Shown: positions 9,970 to 18,354, numbered from the stretch's first letter. The stretch is DNA of 64,000 nt from Acidithiobacillus ferrooxidans ATCC 23270 (GCF_000021485.1 NC_011761.1:1580001-1644000); one strand, 5' to 3'. Numbers and translations are program-made. Notes: generated by a model not told the origin, from the sequence alone.

Positions 9970-11291
9970 CTGTCATTATCCTTTTCACGAATGCGCTCTA
10001 CCCAGCCCCGAACGCGTGCGAACAGTTCCTGCGTGTCCCAATCCACGGCTCGTCCTTCGACGACACGCGGGTTACCGTTTACCCAGACATGGCTGACCTG
10101 ATCGCGGCCCGCACAATACACCACCTGCGAGACCGGGTCGTACACCGGATAAGTCGCCGGGTGATCCAGGTCAATGGCGATGCAGTCGGCGGCCTTGCCG
10201 GGTTCCAGGCTGCCCGTTTCCGCGCCCCAGCCGATGGCTTCCGCGCCTCCCAGTGTTGCAGCTTCCAAGGCCTCCCAGGCGGGGAAAACGGTGGGGTCCC
10301 CACTCACACCTTTCGCCAACAAGGCTGCGGTGCGCAATTCACCCAGCATGTCGAGGTCGTTGTTGCTGGCCGCGCCATCGGTACCGATCGCCAGCCGGGT
10401 GCCCTGTTTGCGCAGGGTGGCAACGGGTGCCATTCCGGAGGCCAACTTCAGATTGGATTCGGGGCAGTGGGCTACCTGCAGGCCACTGTTCCGGCAGATC
10501 GCCAGGTCCTCTTCATTCAACCGGGTCATGTGAACGGCAAGAAAGTGCTGATTCAATAGCCCCAGTCGGGCCAGCCGCGCCAACGGCCGCATGCCGTCCC
10601 GGGCGATGGCCTCATCGATTTCATGCGCTGTCTCGTGGACATGCATATGCAGGGGCAGTTTTTCGCTGGCGGCCAGATCGCGCGCGCCGCAGAGCCCCGC
10701 GTCTCCCACCGTGTACGGCGCGTGGGGCGCGATGCTCTGGTGAATGAGGGGCATCCGGCGCAGGCGCGGCAACAAGTCTGCAGCCAATTGCAGACAGACG
10801 TCGGCGTTCGCCGCGTAAGCCGTGGGGAAGTCGATGACGACATGTCCGATGGTAGCCCGCATGCCCATGCGCTGGGCGACTTCCGCCGCGGCTTCCGGGA
10901 AGAAATACATGTCATTGAAGGTGGTGGTGCCGCCGCGCAGCATCTCCGCAACAGCCAGTTCGGTGCCTATGGCCACAAATCCGGGGCTGACAAAACGACC
11001 TTCCACGGGCCAGATATGTGCATTCAGCCACGTCATCAGCGGAAGGTCATCCGCGAGTCCGCGCATCAGGGTCATGGCCGCATGGGTATGGGCATTGACC
11101 AGTCCGGGCATCAGGACATGTTGGTCGAGGTGGGTCATGCTGGCCGCGGTGTAGCGCGTGAGTATTTCTGCGGCGGGACCGATGGCAACGATACGCCCAT
11201 CCTGCACCGCCAGCGCGTGATCGTGGAGCACGGTGCGCGGGCGAACCGGTACTACCCAACGGGCGCGAATGACCTGATCAACCGACTGCAT
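9966..11291 (-). CDS. mtaD: TRZ/ATZ-family amidohydrolase (S-adenosylhomocysteine / methylthioadenosine deaminase-like)
   Basis: 441 aa from the ATG at 11291, which has GGAG eight bases before it; a GTG at 11312 is less likely. Metal ligands are VNAHTHAAM near residue 65, HVHETAHE near 205, HMTRLNEEDL near 240 and GTDGAASNNDLDM near 305. The family includes cytosine deaminase-like enzymes and, in this position next to ubiG, proteins annotated as 5'-methylthioadenosine/SAH deaminase. A link to methyl metabolism through UbiG is attractive but inferred. First gene of a three-gene operon with ubiG and the HAD phosphatase. Confidence 0.85.
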   Translation of the reverse strand: MQSVDQVIRARWVVPVRPRTVLHDHALAVQDGRIVAIGPAAEILTRYTAASMTHLDQHVLMPGLVNAHTHAAMTLMRGLADDLPLMTWLNAHIWPVEGRFVSPGFVAIGTELAVAEMLRGGTTTFNDMYFFPEAAAEVAQRMGMRATIGHVVIDFPTAYAANADVCLQLAADLLPRLRRMPLIHQSIAPHAPYTVGDAGLCGARDLAASEKLPLHMHVHETAHEIDEAIARDGMRPLARLARLGLLNQHFLAVHMTRLNEEDLAICRNSGLQVAHCPESNLKLASGMAPVATLRKQGTRLAIGTDGAASNNDLDMLGELRTAALLAKGVSGDPTVFPAWEALEAATLGGAEAIGWGAETGSLEPGKAADCIAIDLDHPATYPVYDPVSQVVYCAGRDQVSHVWVNGNPRVVEGRAVDWDTQELFARVRGWVERIREKDNDR

Positions 11292-11370
11292 TCCCGATTT
11301 CTCCAAACCCACACGGACCTCTGCCTTCTGGAAACCGAAGGCACCATATTAGCACAGGGGTGGCTCCGGA

Positions 11371-12543
11371 TCAGCCGTTGACAATCCTCCTGATCGCCTC
11401 GGCATAGGCCCATACCGTTGCCGAGTAATAGGTATTCGGGTTGTAGCCCATGATGGCGTAGAAATTGGGGTAGGCGATGAACAGGGTCGGGCCATGCTCT
11501 GTCTGCAGGCGCAGCAGGCCTACGGGCGTGGATCCCGGAAGTCCGGACGGCACCTCCGGACGGATGCCGGCGGCGCGTAGTTGCGCGAGTGGGTGCCTGC
11601 CATGCAGGAATGGCGCTACGTTCGTTCCCCGATTGCCGGATACTTGGCTCAACACCGGCTGCCCCGGCTGCCAGCCGTGGCCACGGAAGAAGTTGGCAGT
11701 AGAAGCGAGGACGTCGGCAGGTGAGTGCCACAGGTTGGGCATCGGCCCGCCGGGAGGATCATTCCATGTGACCCCGTAGCGCAGGTAACTGCTGGCGAGA
11801 AACTGGGACATGCCCATGGCACCCGCCGGTGAACCCTGGAGTGTCCCCGGAGGGACGCCCAACCGCTGCGCGAGCTTCAGGGTTTCCGCGGTTTGATGCA
11901 GAAAAAACCGGCGCCGCCCCGGTAATGCCAATGCCAGGCTCAAATTGCTGTTGAGCACGGAAAATTTGCCCAAAAAGGTCCCGAAACCCGTTTCGATATT
12001 CAGGATACCCATCAGAATCGGCCCGGAAACCCCATATTTTTGACTGACGGCCTGCAGTAACGCGGCGTGATCACGCCAGAACTGTACGCCCCGGTCCAGA
12101 CGGTTCTGCCGCAAAAAACGATCCCGATAACGCCACCACGGATAGGGTGTCGCGGGAGCGGCGGAAGGGGGTGGGGGCGTCATCATTTCCACTGCGCGGG
12201 CATTGAAACGGGCGTTTTGCAGGGCAGGAATCACATAGCCGGCGGGCAGGCCATCCCGCTCCTGCAGGTGGCAGGCGATTTCCTGCAGGCGTTGCTGGTA
12301 TCGGAGCGGGAAATTCTGGAATGCCACATTGCTGACGCAGGTACTTCGGGCCTTCTGGGTGAGCGCGGCGCTGGGTTGCTCGGGCATGGGTGCCGCAGGC
12401 AGCGGCGGCAGTGGGGCTGGTGCTGTGACCGCCGGTGCAGCCGGTGGATTCACCGGGCCGACGTTGGTCGCGCAGGCTGATGAGGCTGCGGCTATGCAGG
12501 TCGCCAGTATCGTCTTCGGAAGCAAGGCCCAATTTTTATGCAT
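11371..12543 (-). CDS. mltB: MltB-type lytic murein transglycosylase lipoprotein
   Basis: 390 aa from the ATG at 12543, with GGTGA eight bases upstream. The lipoprotein signal ends in AAASSAC, followed by a Pro/Ala-rich linker. The SLT_2 catalytic domain occupies the rest, with the acid Glu in ILNIETGFGTFLGKF, SPAGAMGMSQFLASSYLRYG, and the C-terminal HSPADVLASTANFFRGHGW. MltB enzymes cleave glycan strands to 1,6-anhydro-MurNAc at the outer membrane. It lies 50 bp behind an NlpC/P60 lipoprotein, so two wall hydrolases are paired here. Confidence 0.9.
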   Translation of the reverse strand: MHKNWALLPKTILATCIAAASSACATNVGPVNPPAAPAVTAPAPLPPLPAAPMPEQPSAALTQKARSTCVSNVAFQNFPLRYQQRLQEIACHLQERDGLPAGYVIPALQNARFNARAVEMMTPPPPSAAPATPYPWWRYRDRFLRQNRLDRGVQFWRDHAALLQAVSQKYGVSGPILMGILNIETGFGTFLGKFSVLNSNLSLALALPGRRRFFLHQTAETLKLAQRLGVPPGTLQGSPAGAMGMSQFLASSYLRYGVTWNDPPGGPMPNLWHSPADVLASTANFFRGHGWQPGQPVLSQVSGNRGTNVAPFLHGRHPLAQLRAAGIRPEVPSGLPGSTPVGLLRLQTEHGPTLFIAYPNFYAIMGYNPNTYYSATVWAYAEAIRRIVNG

Positions 12544-12593
12544 GACATTTTCACCAACGAGGATTCCGGAAGTATTCGATTGAAGTGGCCGGG

Positions 12594-13160
12594 TCAAGGG
12601 GCCCGCATCGCCAGCAGTTCAGGGGGCATGGGACGCCGCACACCATCCAGACGCTCCGCCCAGTAAGGAATTCGCAAGCTTTGTACCGCCACACCCTGGC
12701 GGGGGTTCAGGGCGCTGACGAACTGGTCGCCGCCGATATAGATGCCGACATGGGAGAAGGGCTGGCCCATGGTGTTGAAAAATACCAGATCACCAGGACG
12801 AATGCGCCTGGGGTTTACCGAAGGCAAGGCGGCCGCCTGGGCAAAAGAGGTTCGGGGAATGTTTACGCCGGCGCGACGTAATACATACTGAATGAACCCG
12901 CTGCAATCGAATCCCGTCCGAGGGTTGTCTCCACCCCATTGATAGGGCTTGCCAATTTCTGCGATCGTATGCACGAGCACGGCATCGAGTATGGTGGTTT
13001 CCGCGCGATTGTCGTAAGCGGATGATGCGTTATCGGAAGATCGGACTGCTGGCGGCGGCGTCATGGTGGCACAGCCGCTGAGGGTCATGGTCAGCAATAG
13101 CAGAAGTCCGCCCCCACGCTTCACGGAACCCACAGGTGACATAACGTGTTGCTTTCGCAT
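12594..13160 (-). CDS. NlpC/P60-family lipoprotein endopeptidase
   Basis: 188 aa from the ATG at 13160, preceded by GGGGGAAGAGGA. The signal peptide ends in a lipobox (LLLLLTMTLSGC). The NlpC/P60 domain contains the catalytic Cys in TGFDCSGFIQYVL and the His in FSHVGIYIGGD, with RPGDLVFFN between them. Such enzymes cut D-Glu-mDAP stem-peptide bonds. It is upstream of and codirectional with the MltB-like gene. Confidence 0.9.
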   Translation of the reverse strand: MRKQHVMSPVGSVKRGGGLLLLLTMTLSGCATMTPPPAVRSSDNASSAYDNRAETTILDAVLVHTIAEIGKPYQWGGDNPRTGFDCSGFIQYVLRRAGVNIPRTSFAQAAALPSVNPRRIRPGDLVFFNTMGQPFSHVGIYIGGDQFVSALNPRQGVAVQSLRIPYWAERLDGVRRPMPPELLAMRAP

Positions 13161-13249
13161 CGTCCTCTTCCCCCTTCTTTTCTCTATGAAAAGTAGATAG
13201 CCCAAATGTGCCAGTTTGGCAAGGGGAAGTTCTGGTTCTGCAGCGGTTC

Positions 13250-13278
13250 TTGACGCACGTTGCACAGAAGGCTAGGAT
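13250..13278 (+). promoter_or_regulatory. promoter of tRNA-Asn
   Basis: TTGACG (13250-13255) and TAGGAT (13273-13278) are spaced by exactly 17 bp and end 11 bp before the mature tRNA 5' end, a good sigma-70-type fit. Confidence 0.65.
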
Positions 13279-13289
13279 ACGCGCACTTT

Positions 13290-13365
13290 TCCCCGGTAGC
13301 TCAGTCGGTAGAGCGGGTGACTGTTAATCACTAGGTCGGCAGTTCGAGCCTGTCCCGGGGAGCCA
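13290..13365 (+). tRNA. tRNA-Asn (GTT)
   Basis: The 76-base cloverleaf includes an encoded CCA end. The acceptor TCCCCGG pairs with CCGGGGA, the anticodon stem GGTGA pairs with TCACT around loop CTGTTAA (anticodon GTT), and the T arm is GGCAG-TTCGAGC-CTGTC. Its 3' part is repeated at 19362-19409 and an integrase remnant follows at once, so it served as an integration site. Confidence 0.97.
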
Positions 13366-13366
13366 A
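13319..13366. repeat. attachment-site repeat inside tRNA-Asn (left copy)
   Basis: From the anticodon stem through the CCA end plus one base, this stretch matches 19362-19409 in direct orientation at 44 of 48 positions. Tyrosine integrases commonly use tRNA 3' ends as att sites, and the site leaves the tRNA gene intact. Confidence 0.75.
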
Positions 13367-13371
13367 GTTAA

Positions 13372-13565
13372 TCAGGTTGTTAGCCTTTCTTGTGCGCTAT
13401 CAAGTAAAGGGGATTGTGACAAATTTGTACCAGTGGACGATAGCGCGCCCTCAATGTTTGCTGAGTCTCCCGCCAGATGTTCCGGAGCAGGATGTGCGTA
13501 GCGCCGGACCATCTCAACGGATTCCCAACCCCCATTTCCTGCAACCGGCTGAATGTCACTTGCAC
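13372..13565 (-). pseudogene. tyrosine recombinase (integrase) C-terminal remnant
   Basis: Only the last part of a phage/island integrase remains. The C-terminal signature GWESVEMVRRYAHPAPEHLA contains the nucleophilic Tyr. The preceding residues LQEMG are in a different frame because of one extra G in the run near 13540, so the fragment is frameshifted as well as truncated. The catalytic Arg-Lys-His-Arg residues that normally lie upstream are gone. It ends 7 bp from the tRNA-Asn, the standard position for an integrase gene. Confidence 0.7.
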
Positions 13566-13596
13566 ATATGGAGGTATCCATATCAGTGACGGGCAT

Positions 13597-13920
13597 ATGA
13601 CGGCAGCGGCCCCCGCCCCTGTTGCCTTGCTTTCTTAGACCGAGTCTAGAAACCGCTCCTCTGGTGCATCAGGTGAGGTGAAAAAATTCGCCCTGTCCGA
13701 CGATCTGTCAGACGCATTTCCCCTTCTGATCCGATAATTCAGAAAATGGATAGGACAAGCCCCCTCTGTCACAAGGTCAGTGGGAGCGCTGGTATTTCAC
13801 TGGATACGTAGATACCGACAGCCGTGACACGTTGCGCAGCCAATGGTGCTCTTTTTGTCCGGACAGGTGCAGTGCGGATGGGCGCTCCTCTCTTTGGGCG
13901 CGGCCCATTGTCCGCCGCAG
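13597..13920. other. stretch without a recognisable gene
   Basis: About 320 bases between the integrase remnant and the mlaC-like gene. Short frames exist but none has a ribosome site or recognisable motif. It probably holds decayed mobile-element sequence and the end of the downstream operon; no clear terminator was found. Confidence 0.5.
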
Positions 13921-14574
13921 TCACTGGCCCTTATTCCAGGGCCGCTCCTTTTTGCTCAGATCCTGGAGAAAACTGGCGATTCCTTTATGGGCCACTGTTT
14001 GCCCGTACGTATTCCGGTAAGTCAGGTTCATGCAAACCCCGTCGATGAATACATCGTAAATCTTCCAGCCGGAACGTTCCTGGAGGAACGCATAGGTGAC
14101 CGGAATGTTCGCCAGCCCGTTCGTTTGCCGAATCTTCGTATTCACCTGCACGATGTCAGGATGTCGATATATCTGGCGACTGCTAAGGATCTGTACCGTC
14201 TGGCCGGAGTAATGACTGAATGCAATCATGTAGGTATGAACCAGTTGCTCCTTGAAAAGCTGGACGAATTCATCCTGCTGTGCCGGCGTCATCTGGCTCC
14301 AGTATTGACTCATGACGAAGCGCGACATGGTCATGAAATCGATGTGGGGCAGCACAATATCCGCGATCTGTTGCTGGACGGCGGGTGTGAAGGGTTTTCC
14401 CTCATGCGTCTGCAATACGCGGATGACCTCCTGGGTGATGTCCCGGACCATGATAGTGGGCGTATCCGGTACCGCCGCCCAGACTGCTGTGCTCCACAGG
14501 AGCAGGAAACATGCGCTCCAGATACTGTTGAACACTCTGAAACGATACAGTGTTGCGATGTCTTTGCCGTTCAT
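13921..14574 (-). CDS. MlaC/Ttg2D-like periplasmic phospholipid-binding protein
   Basis: 217 aa with a signal peptide (FNSIWSACFLLLWSTAVWA, cut near AA-VPD), so periplasmic. The rest matches the MlaC (Tol_Tol_Ttg2) family: ADIVLPHIDFMTMSRFVMSQYW, the DEFVQLFKEQL helix, and WKIYDVFIDGVCMNLTYRNTY near the end. MlaC shuttles phospholipids between outer and inner membrane. No mlaFEDB genes are near; instead it is the last gene of a unit with rpoS and a PagL-like gene. The start ATG has AAGGACG before it. Confidence 0.85.
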   Translation of the reverse strand: MNGKDIATLYRFRVFNSIWSACFLLLWSTAVWAAVPDTPTIMVRDITQEVIRVLQTHEGKPFTPAVQQQIADIVLPHIDFMTMSRFVMSQYWSQMTPAQQDEFVQLFKEQLVHTYMIAFSHYSGQTVQILSSRQIYRHPDIVQVNTKIRQTNGLANIPVTYAFLQERSGWKIYDVFIDGVCMNLTYRNTYGQTVAHKGIASFLQDLSKKERPWNKGQ

Positions 14575-14605
14575 GAGGACGTCCTTTGCACCAATGCCGG
14601 TACAA

Positions 14606-15148
14606 TCAACTCAGGGGAAATGAATAGGTAACCAGGAGTTCGTTTTCTCCCGGATTGCTTGTGTAGAGATCCCCATTGGACAAATGCGCAATTTTCAGTC
14701 CCAGGCGCCCGCCGTCATCCATCTGGTAGGCCAACCCCAACTCCAGCCGGAAGAGAAAATTGCTACCCATATTTTTACTGTTGCCTTGACTATAGCCGCT
14801 CACGGCCGCTTCTGGCGTGAGTATCCAGTGCGGGGTCAACGCAAGGTCGGCATAAAGGCCTCCATAACCATCGACGCCACCATCGGTGTTGGCCAGCAAG
14901 CCCAGCATATAGCCAATGCCATAAAACCGGAATCCGGATTGGTACTCCGCATTGAACTCGGCCGGAGTATGGTTGTAGCCGGCATCATCGACCGCACCGA
15001 CCAGATTGAAGGCGCCGGCGCCAACGCTCAGATAGGGTGCGCCGCTGGGCATCAGGGTAACGGCCCAAGCCGAAGGCGCCACTGAAAACAAGGTGACCAA
15101 TCCGAGAATCCGTAGCCACTGTGGGACAGTAAAAAACGGGAGACGCAT
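14606..15148 (-). CDS. PagL-like acyloxyacyl hydrolase (lipid A deacylase family)
   Basis: 180 aa with a signal peptide ending near PSAWA, followed by alternating beta-strands typical of a small outer-membrane barrel and a C-terminal aromatic strand (LLVTYSFPL). The family catalytic motif is visible near the end: IAHLSNGDLYTSNPGENE, giving His155, Ser157 and a Glu at 168 or 170. PagL removes the 3-O acyl chain of lipid A. The start has GGAGAGGA before ATG. It lies 31 bp before the mlaC-like gene and 27 bp behind the oxygenase gene, all in one direction. Confidence 0.75.
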   Translation of the reverse strand: MRLPFFTVPQWLRILGLVTLFSVAPSAWAVTLMPSGAPYLSVGAGAFNLVGAVDDAGYNHTPAEFNAEYQSGFRFYGIGYMLGLLANTDGGVDGYGGLYADLALTPHWILTPEAAVSGYSQGNSKNMGSNFLFRLELGLAYQMDDGGRLGLKIAHLSNGDLYTSNPGENELLVTYSFPLS

Positions 15149-15175
15149 GAGTCCTCTCCTTGAGCAATAAATGCG

Positions 15176-15958
15176 TTATCCACCTGCATCGGGAGTTGGT
15201 TTTTCCTCAATTCCGCCTGCCAGCCGGTAGCCGTCGGCGTCCTTACCGCGGATACGCCGCCAGATCACCTGCGGCGTGAGGCGGTTGGCCACGACGATAA
15301 AAACTTTGCGCATATGCCCCACCGGGCACTGAACCGCCTTGACGGCATGCCAGGAATGATCGGTCTGCGCGAAGAGAAAACTGCGATTTCCCAGCACCTG
15401 GGAGGCGCCGGCTTCGCGCAAGTCCGCATAGTCCGGAGCCGAGTGGCGTGGCCATTTGCCCCCATCGTCCAGTACCAGGGTCTGCCCGCCCCAGGCCTCA
15501 TCCCAGTCATCCGGGGTGTTGAAATAGAAGATATGAGAACCGAGCTTGCGCCGGGCGTCGGTATGCGGCGAAACGGACCCGCCGGGCGGGGCGTAATGCC
15601 AGTGCATGGTGAGAATCACGGGTGTCCTGGGGCTTAAGCCCAGCATCTCCCGCCAGAAGGATTTGTAGGCATCGCTCTGCAATTCTTGAATAAAATACTT
15701 CCAGCTCGGTGCCAGCACTTTTTCCAGTGCCGGACGATACTGTAGCGCGAGGCGATCATGGCTTTGTTGCCCATGCGCTCTTTTATAGCCCATTTGGGAT
15801 TCAAAAAGGGCAGGATCGGGAAGATCCTTGCAGAGTTGGTCAAACTTTTCCGGATAAAGAAAATCAGAAATGCAAATCCATGGGTAAGGCCGGGTATGCT
15901 GAAAGTTTTGGGCTTGGGTGCGCAGCCTGCTCATGGCAGACGCGTCGATGATTTCCAT
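15176..15958 (-). CDS. 2-oxoglutarate/Fe(II)-dependent oxygenase superfamily protein
   Basis: 260 aa, no signal peptide. The jelly-roll metal site is clear: His132 and Asp134 (SPHTDARRKLGSHIFYFN), a distal His at 204 (TDHSWHAVKAV) and the 2-oxoglutarate-binding Arg at 217 (GHMRKVFIVV). It is therefore likely an active hydroxylase or demethylase with unknown substrate. SD AGGAGGA precedes the ATG. It is 21 bp behind rpoS and ahead of the PagL-like gene, so it could act on an envelope or lipid component, which is speculation. Confidence 0.8.
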   Translation of the reverse strand: MEIIDASAMSRLRTQAQNFQHTRPYPWICISDFLYPEKFDQLCKDLPDPALFESQMGYKRAHGQQSHDRLALQYRPALEKVLAPSWKYFIQELQSDAYKSFWREMLGLSPRTPVILTMHWHYAPPGGSVSPHTDARRKLGSHIFYFNTPDDWDEAWGGQTLVLDDGGKWPRHSAPDYADLREAGASQVLGNRSFLFAQTDHSWHAVKAVQCPVGHMRKVFIVVANRLTPQVIWRRIRGKDADGYRLAGGIEEKPTPDAGG

Positions 15959-15979
15959 AAAAAAGTCCTCCTGAGTGAT

Positions 15980-16930
15980 TTACTGTAACTCCGTATGCTG
16001 GCGCAGCAGATCCAATGCCTCCTCCTGTAGCTGTCTGACCCGTTCGTGGCTTACGCCCAACTCTTTGCCGATAGCGGAAAGGGACGCCCCGTCCTGACCG
16101 TCTATGCCGAAACGACGGATCAGGATCGTACGATGTCGCACGTCCAGACCCAGGAGGGCTCGGTGAATCTGCCTCTGGAGGTCCTGTTCTTCAAGAGAAG
16201 CCCCCAGGTCCGCCTGATCGGCATCCACCAACGTTTGCGCCAAAGATGGGCTACCCTCCCATCGGGAGGGCGCATCCAGACTGACCACACGGCGGTCCTG
16301 CTGGAGACAGTCCTCCACATAGGCGACGGACTTGCCCATGACCTGCGCCACGTCTTCTACGCGAGGGTCGCCCTGCATCGTTTGTGCGATCTGCCGGGAA
16401 CTGCGCAGCACCGCGCTGAGATTTTTGATGATATGGGTAGGCAACCGTACCACTCGCGACTGCTGCATGATGCCTCGGTCTATATTCTGGCGAATCCACC
16501 AGGTGGCATAGGTGGAAAACCGAAATCCCCGCGTCGGATCAAATAATTCCGCCGCACGGATCAATCCGAGATTCCCCTCTTCGATGAGATCGAGGAGCGG
16601 AAGGGTGTGCTGCCGTTGGTAGCGGCGCGCAATGCGGACGACGAGACGGAGGTTGCATTCCACCAGGCGATTGCGAGCCGTAATATCCCCCTGTTGTGCG
16701 CTGAGACCCAGGGAGACCTCCTCCTCCGCCGTGAGCAGGGGGTTATGGCCGATTTCCTGCAGATAGAGCTTTATGGCGTCAAAATGATCGGACGCCCCGG
16801 CTTCCCAGGCAGGGTCGGCTATGGCGTCGAATTCCGGCGTTTCGGGCCAGAGGCAGGCTTCGTCCTGTCCAACCTCGGCTATTTCTTCAAGGGCGTCTGG
16901 AACGTCCCCGTCGGCATCCTCTGTCAACAT
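15980..16930 (-). CDS. rpoS: RpoS-like group 2 sigma factor
   Basis: 316 aa. Region 1.2 is [20 protein letters not shown], region 2 is [32 protein letters not shown] and [18 protein letters not shown], and region 4 ends in [21 protein letters not shown]. Length and region 1.2 fit RpoS and exclude RpoD and RpoH. The N-terminus is acidic, as in RpoS. RpoS normally directs stationary-phase and stress transcription. Here it does not follow nlpD or pcm, the usual neighbours, but is second in a five-gene run leading into an oxygenase and two outer-membrane lipid genes. The gene lies between two tRNA-Asn repeats, so it may be an acquired or extra copy. Confidence 0.88.
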   Translation of the reverse strand: MLTEDADGDVPDALEEIAEVGQDEACLWPETPEFDAIADPAWEAGASDHFDAIKLYLQEIGHNPLLTAEEEVSLGLSAQQGDITARNRLVECNLRLVVRIARRYQRQHTLPLLDLIEEGNLGLIRAAELFDPTRGFRFSTYATWWIRQNIDRGIMQQSRVVRLPTHIIKNLSAVLRSSRQIAQTMQGDPRVEDVAQVMGKSVAYVEDCLQQDRRVVSLDAPSRWEGSPSLAQTLVDADQADLGASLEEQDLQRQIHRALLGLDVRHRTILIRRFGIDGQDGASLSAIGKELGVSHERVRQLQEEALDLLRQHTELQ

Positions 16931-16951
16931 GGTCAGTCCTTTGCGCTGGAC

Positions 16952-17308
16952 TCAGACCGCTGTTGAGGAGGACACCGTGATGTGCGGATTGTTGCTCGAA
17001 CCGCGCTCCAGACCGAACTTGTCACACGTCATGATGTTCACGTAGCGTTCGATGCTTTGCTGCGAAAGGCCATCCACTTCCCTGCAGCGCGCGGCAACCC
17101 AGCATCCCGCCTTGTAGGCATTGCCCAATCGTATACAGAGCGCATCGAAAAGGGACCGGGGTATGTGGAGTATCAGATGATTTCCGGCATGGGTGGTGAA
17201 GTCCAGAGTGACATCATCTGGGGGCGTGACAGCGGCGGAAGGTGTTCCCCGGATCACATCGGGAAGCGCGTGATGGAGTTGATGCGATGAGATGGTCTTG
17301 GGTTCCAC
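16952..17308 (-). CDS. hypothetical protein upstream of rpoS
   Basis: 118 aa from a GTG at 17308 with AAGGAG five bases before it. There is no signal peptide or membrane segment and I recognise no family. The middle of the protein (residues about 65-76, YKAGCWVAARCR) is encoded by a 35-bp stretch that recurs exactly inside the sugar-transferase remnant at 20489-20523, in another reading frame. It ends 21 bp before rpoS and is probably cotranscribed with it; a regulatory role is possible but unsupported. Confidence 0.6.
   Translation of the reverse strand: MEPKTISSHQLHHALPDVIRGTPSAAVTPPDDVTLDFTTHAGNHLILHIPRSLFDALCIRLGNAYKAGCWVAARCREVDGLSQQSIERYVNIMTCDKFGLERGSSNNPHITVSSSTAV
17082..17116. repeat. 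35-bp exact repeat, copy 1
   Basis: A 35-base string starting CTGCAGCGCGCGG and ending CCCGCCTTGTA is identical to 20489-20523, same orientation. The sequence diverges at once on both sides. At copy 2 the string codes for a plausible conserved part of a WbaP-type protein, so copy 1 is more likely the derived one. Confidence 0.85.
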
Positions 17309-17339
17309 GGCGTCTCCTTATTATTGCCTATAGAATTTT

Positions 17340-17345
17340 ATTATA
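17340..17345 (-). promoter_or_regulatory. candidate -10 element of the rpoS operon
   Basis: A perfect TATAAT on the minus strand lies 31 bp before the GTG of the first gene, in an AT-rich patch that contrasts with its surroundings. No good -35 hexamer is found at 16-18 bp. Confidence 0.35.
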
Positions 17346-17432
17346 AACCTTAGTCTCCCAAACCCTGCCAGGCAAGCACTCGCCGTTCCCCTTGTTTGCA
17401 GACCTCTGCTCAATGTCACGCGGCCGTATCTG

Positions 17433-17669
17433 GTGCAATTGCTGGAGCGTGGGCATCTATCCATTTGCACGTTTTTTATTCTGCCGACGGAAGAGGGCAG
17501 AGAGATCGACAAATTGGTTTTTTCATTTCGGTATCCTTCGAAAATTACAGTCGACTCAGTTTACCTCCTCACTTTCCCCTGGCGTCGACGTGGGTTACCA
17601 GGGGTGGTGATCGGCGATGCGTTAGTGCCCACACAAGGTGGAACCGTAGTTATCCTCAACCCAGTCTGA
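17433..17669 (+). CDS. hypothetical protein
   Basis: 78 aa from a GTG; the frame remains open and plausible for about 30 more codons upstream without another usual start. The sequence is well mixed (RGHLSICTFFILPTEEGREI, KITVDSVYLLTFPW, GVVIGDALVPTQGGTVVIL) and looks like a beta-rich globular fragment rather than a random frame. No Shine-Dalgarno is seen, and the N-terminus may be lost. No family is recognised. Confidence 0.35.
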   Translation: MQLLERGHLSICTFFILPTEEGREIDKLVFSFRYPSKITVDSVYLLTFPWRRRGLPGVVIGDALVPTQGGTVVILNPV

Positions 17670-17949
17670 TGATGTCGCGTGAATAAGCGAGTGTTGCCGA
17701 GAGGAGGATGCAGAATATCGGAATGAGGGCCGGATGAGTCCTTGCGAATCTGAGGGAAGATGCCGCAAGCAGGATTCGATCCATCCGGATACGAGCTAAG
17801 GTGCCCCGTGACGTGGGGCTGAACCGGGTCGATGGGACGCGGTTCCCGGCAGACGCCTGGTTCAAGAGGACGAGAGAGAGCACCATCGTCTGCTGCCCGT
17901 GTTCAGACACCGCGGGCTGGTCTTTGGGGTGTAGGATCTCGTCCCCTGA

Positions 17950-18354
17950 TCAAAGCGGGATCTTTGGCGAAGGGGCCTTGGGTCGATCCCAACGTACCTG
18001 CAGGGTCCGATGCCCCGGCAGGGGAGTCATGGGTAGGGATGGCGCCGCATTGGCGCCTGCGCCCAGGCTCAGGGGGTCTCGAGGGATGGCCCCCGAAAAC
18101 GGCATTTCCGGAGGCGACGAAAGCAGGGTGACCGGTACCGGCAAGCGGAACGAGGGCAAGGCGAAGGGGCCGAAAGAGACGCGCATCAGGCGCTGCATCC
18201 GGGTTATTTGCCGATCCATGGATACCTGCATCGCCTGCATCTGCCACAAGCTGTGCTGGACCATGGCCTGCGCCTGCGCCGGGGAAAGATTTTCGCTGGA
18301 GATCTGCACATGCCTGTTAGAACCACCGAAACCTTCGGGGCGAAGATTGTACAT
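17950..18354 (-). CDS. hypothetical protein
   Basis: 134 aa from the ATG at 18354 (an ATG at 18387 would add 11 residues). The N-terminal half is a Met/Gln-rich amphipathic helix (SPAQAQAMVQHSLWQMQAM, DRQITRMQRLM). The C-terminal half is Pro/Leu-rich and probably disordered. Composition and codon choice resemble real genes, but no ribosome site is seen and no family is recognised. It lies in the poorly populated zone upstream of the rpoS unit. Confidence 0.4.
   Translation of the reverse strand: MYNLRPEGFGGSNRHVQISSENLSPAQAQAMVQHSLWQMQAMQVSMDRQITRMQRLMRVSFGPFALPSFRLPVPVTLLSSPPEMPFSGAIPRDPLSLGAGANAAPSLPMTPLPGHRTLQVRWDRPKAPSPKIPL

Noticed and set aside
17656-17910. 84-codon minus-strand frame with a hydrophobic end (HPALIPIFCILLSATLAYS)
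   Set aside because: No ribosome site or family; one hydrophobic stretch is not enough.
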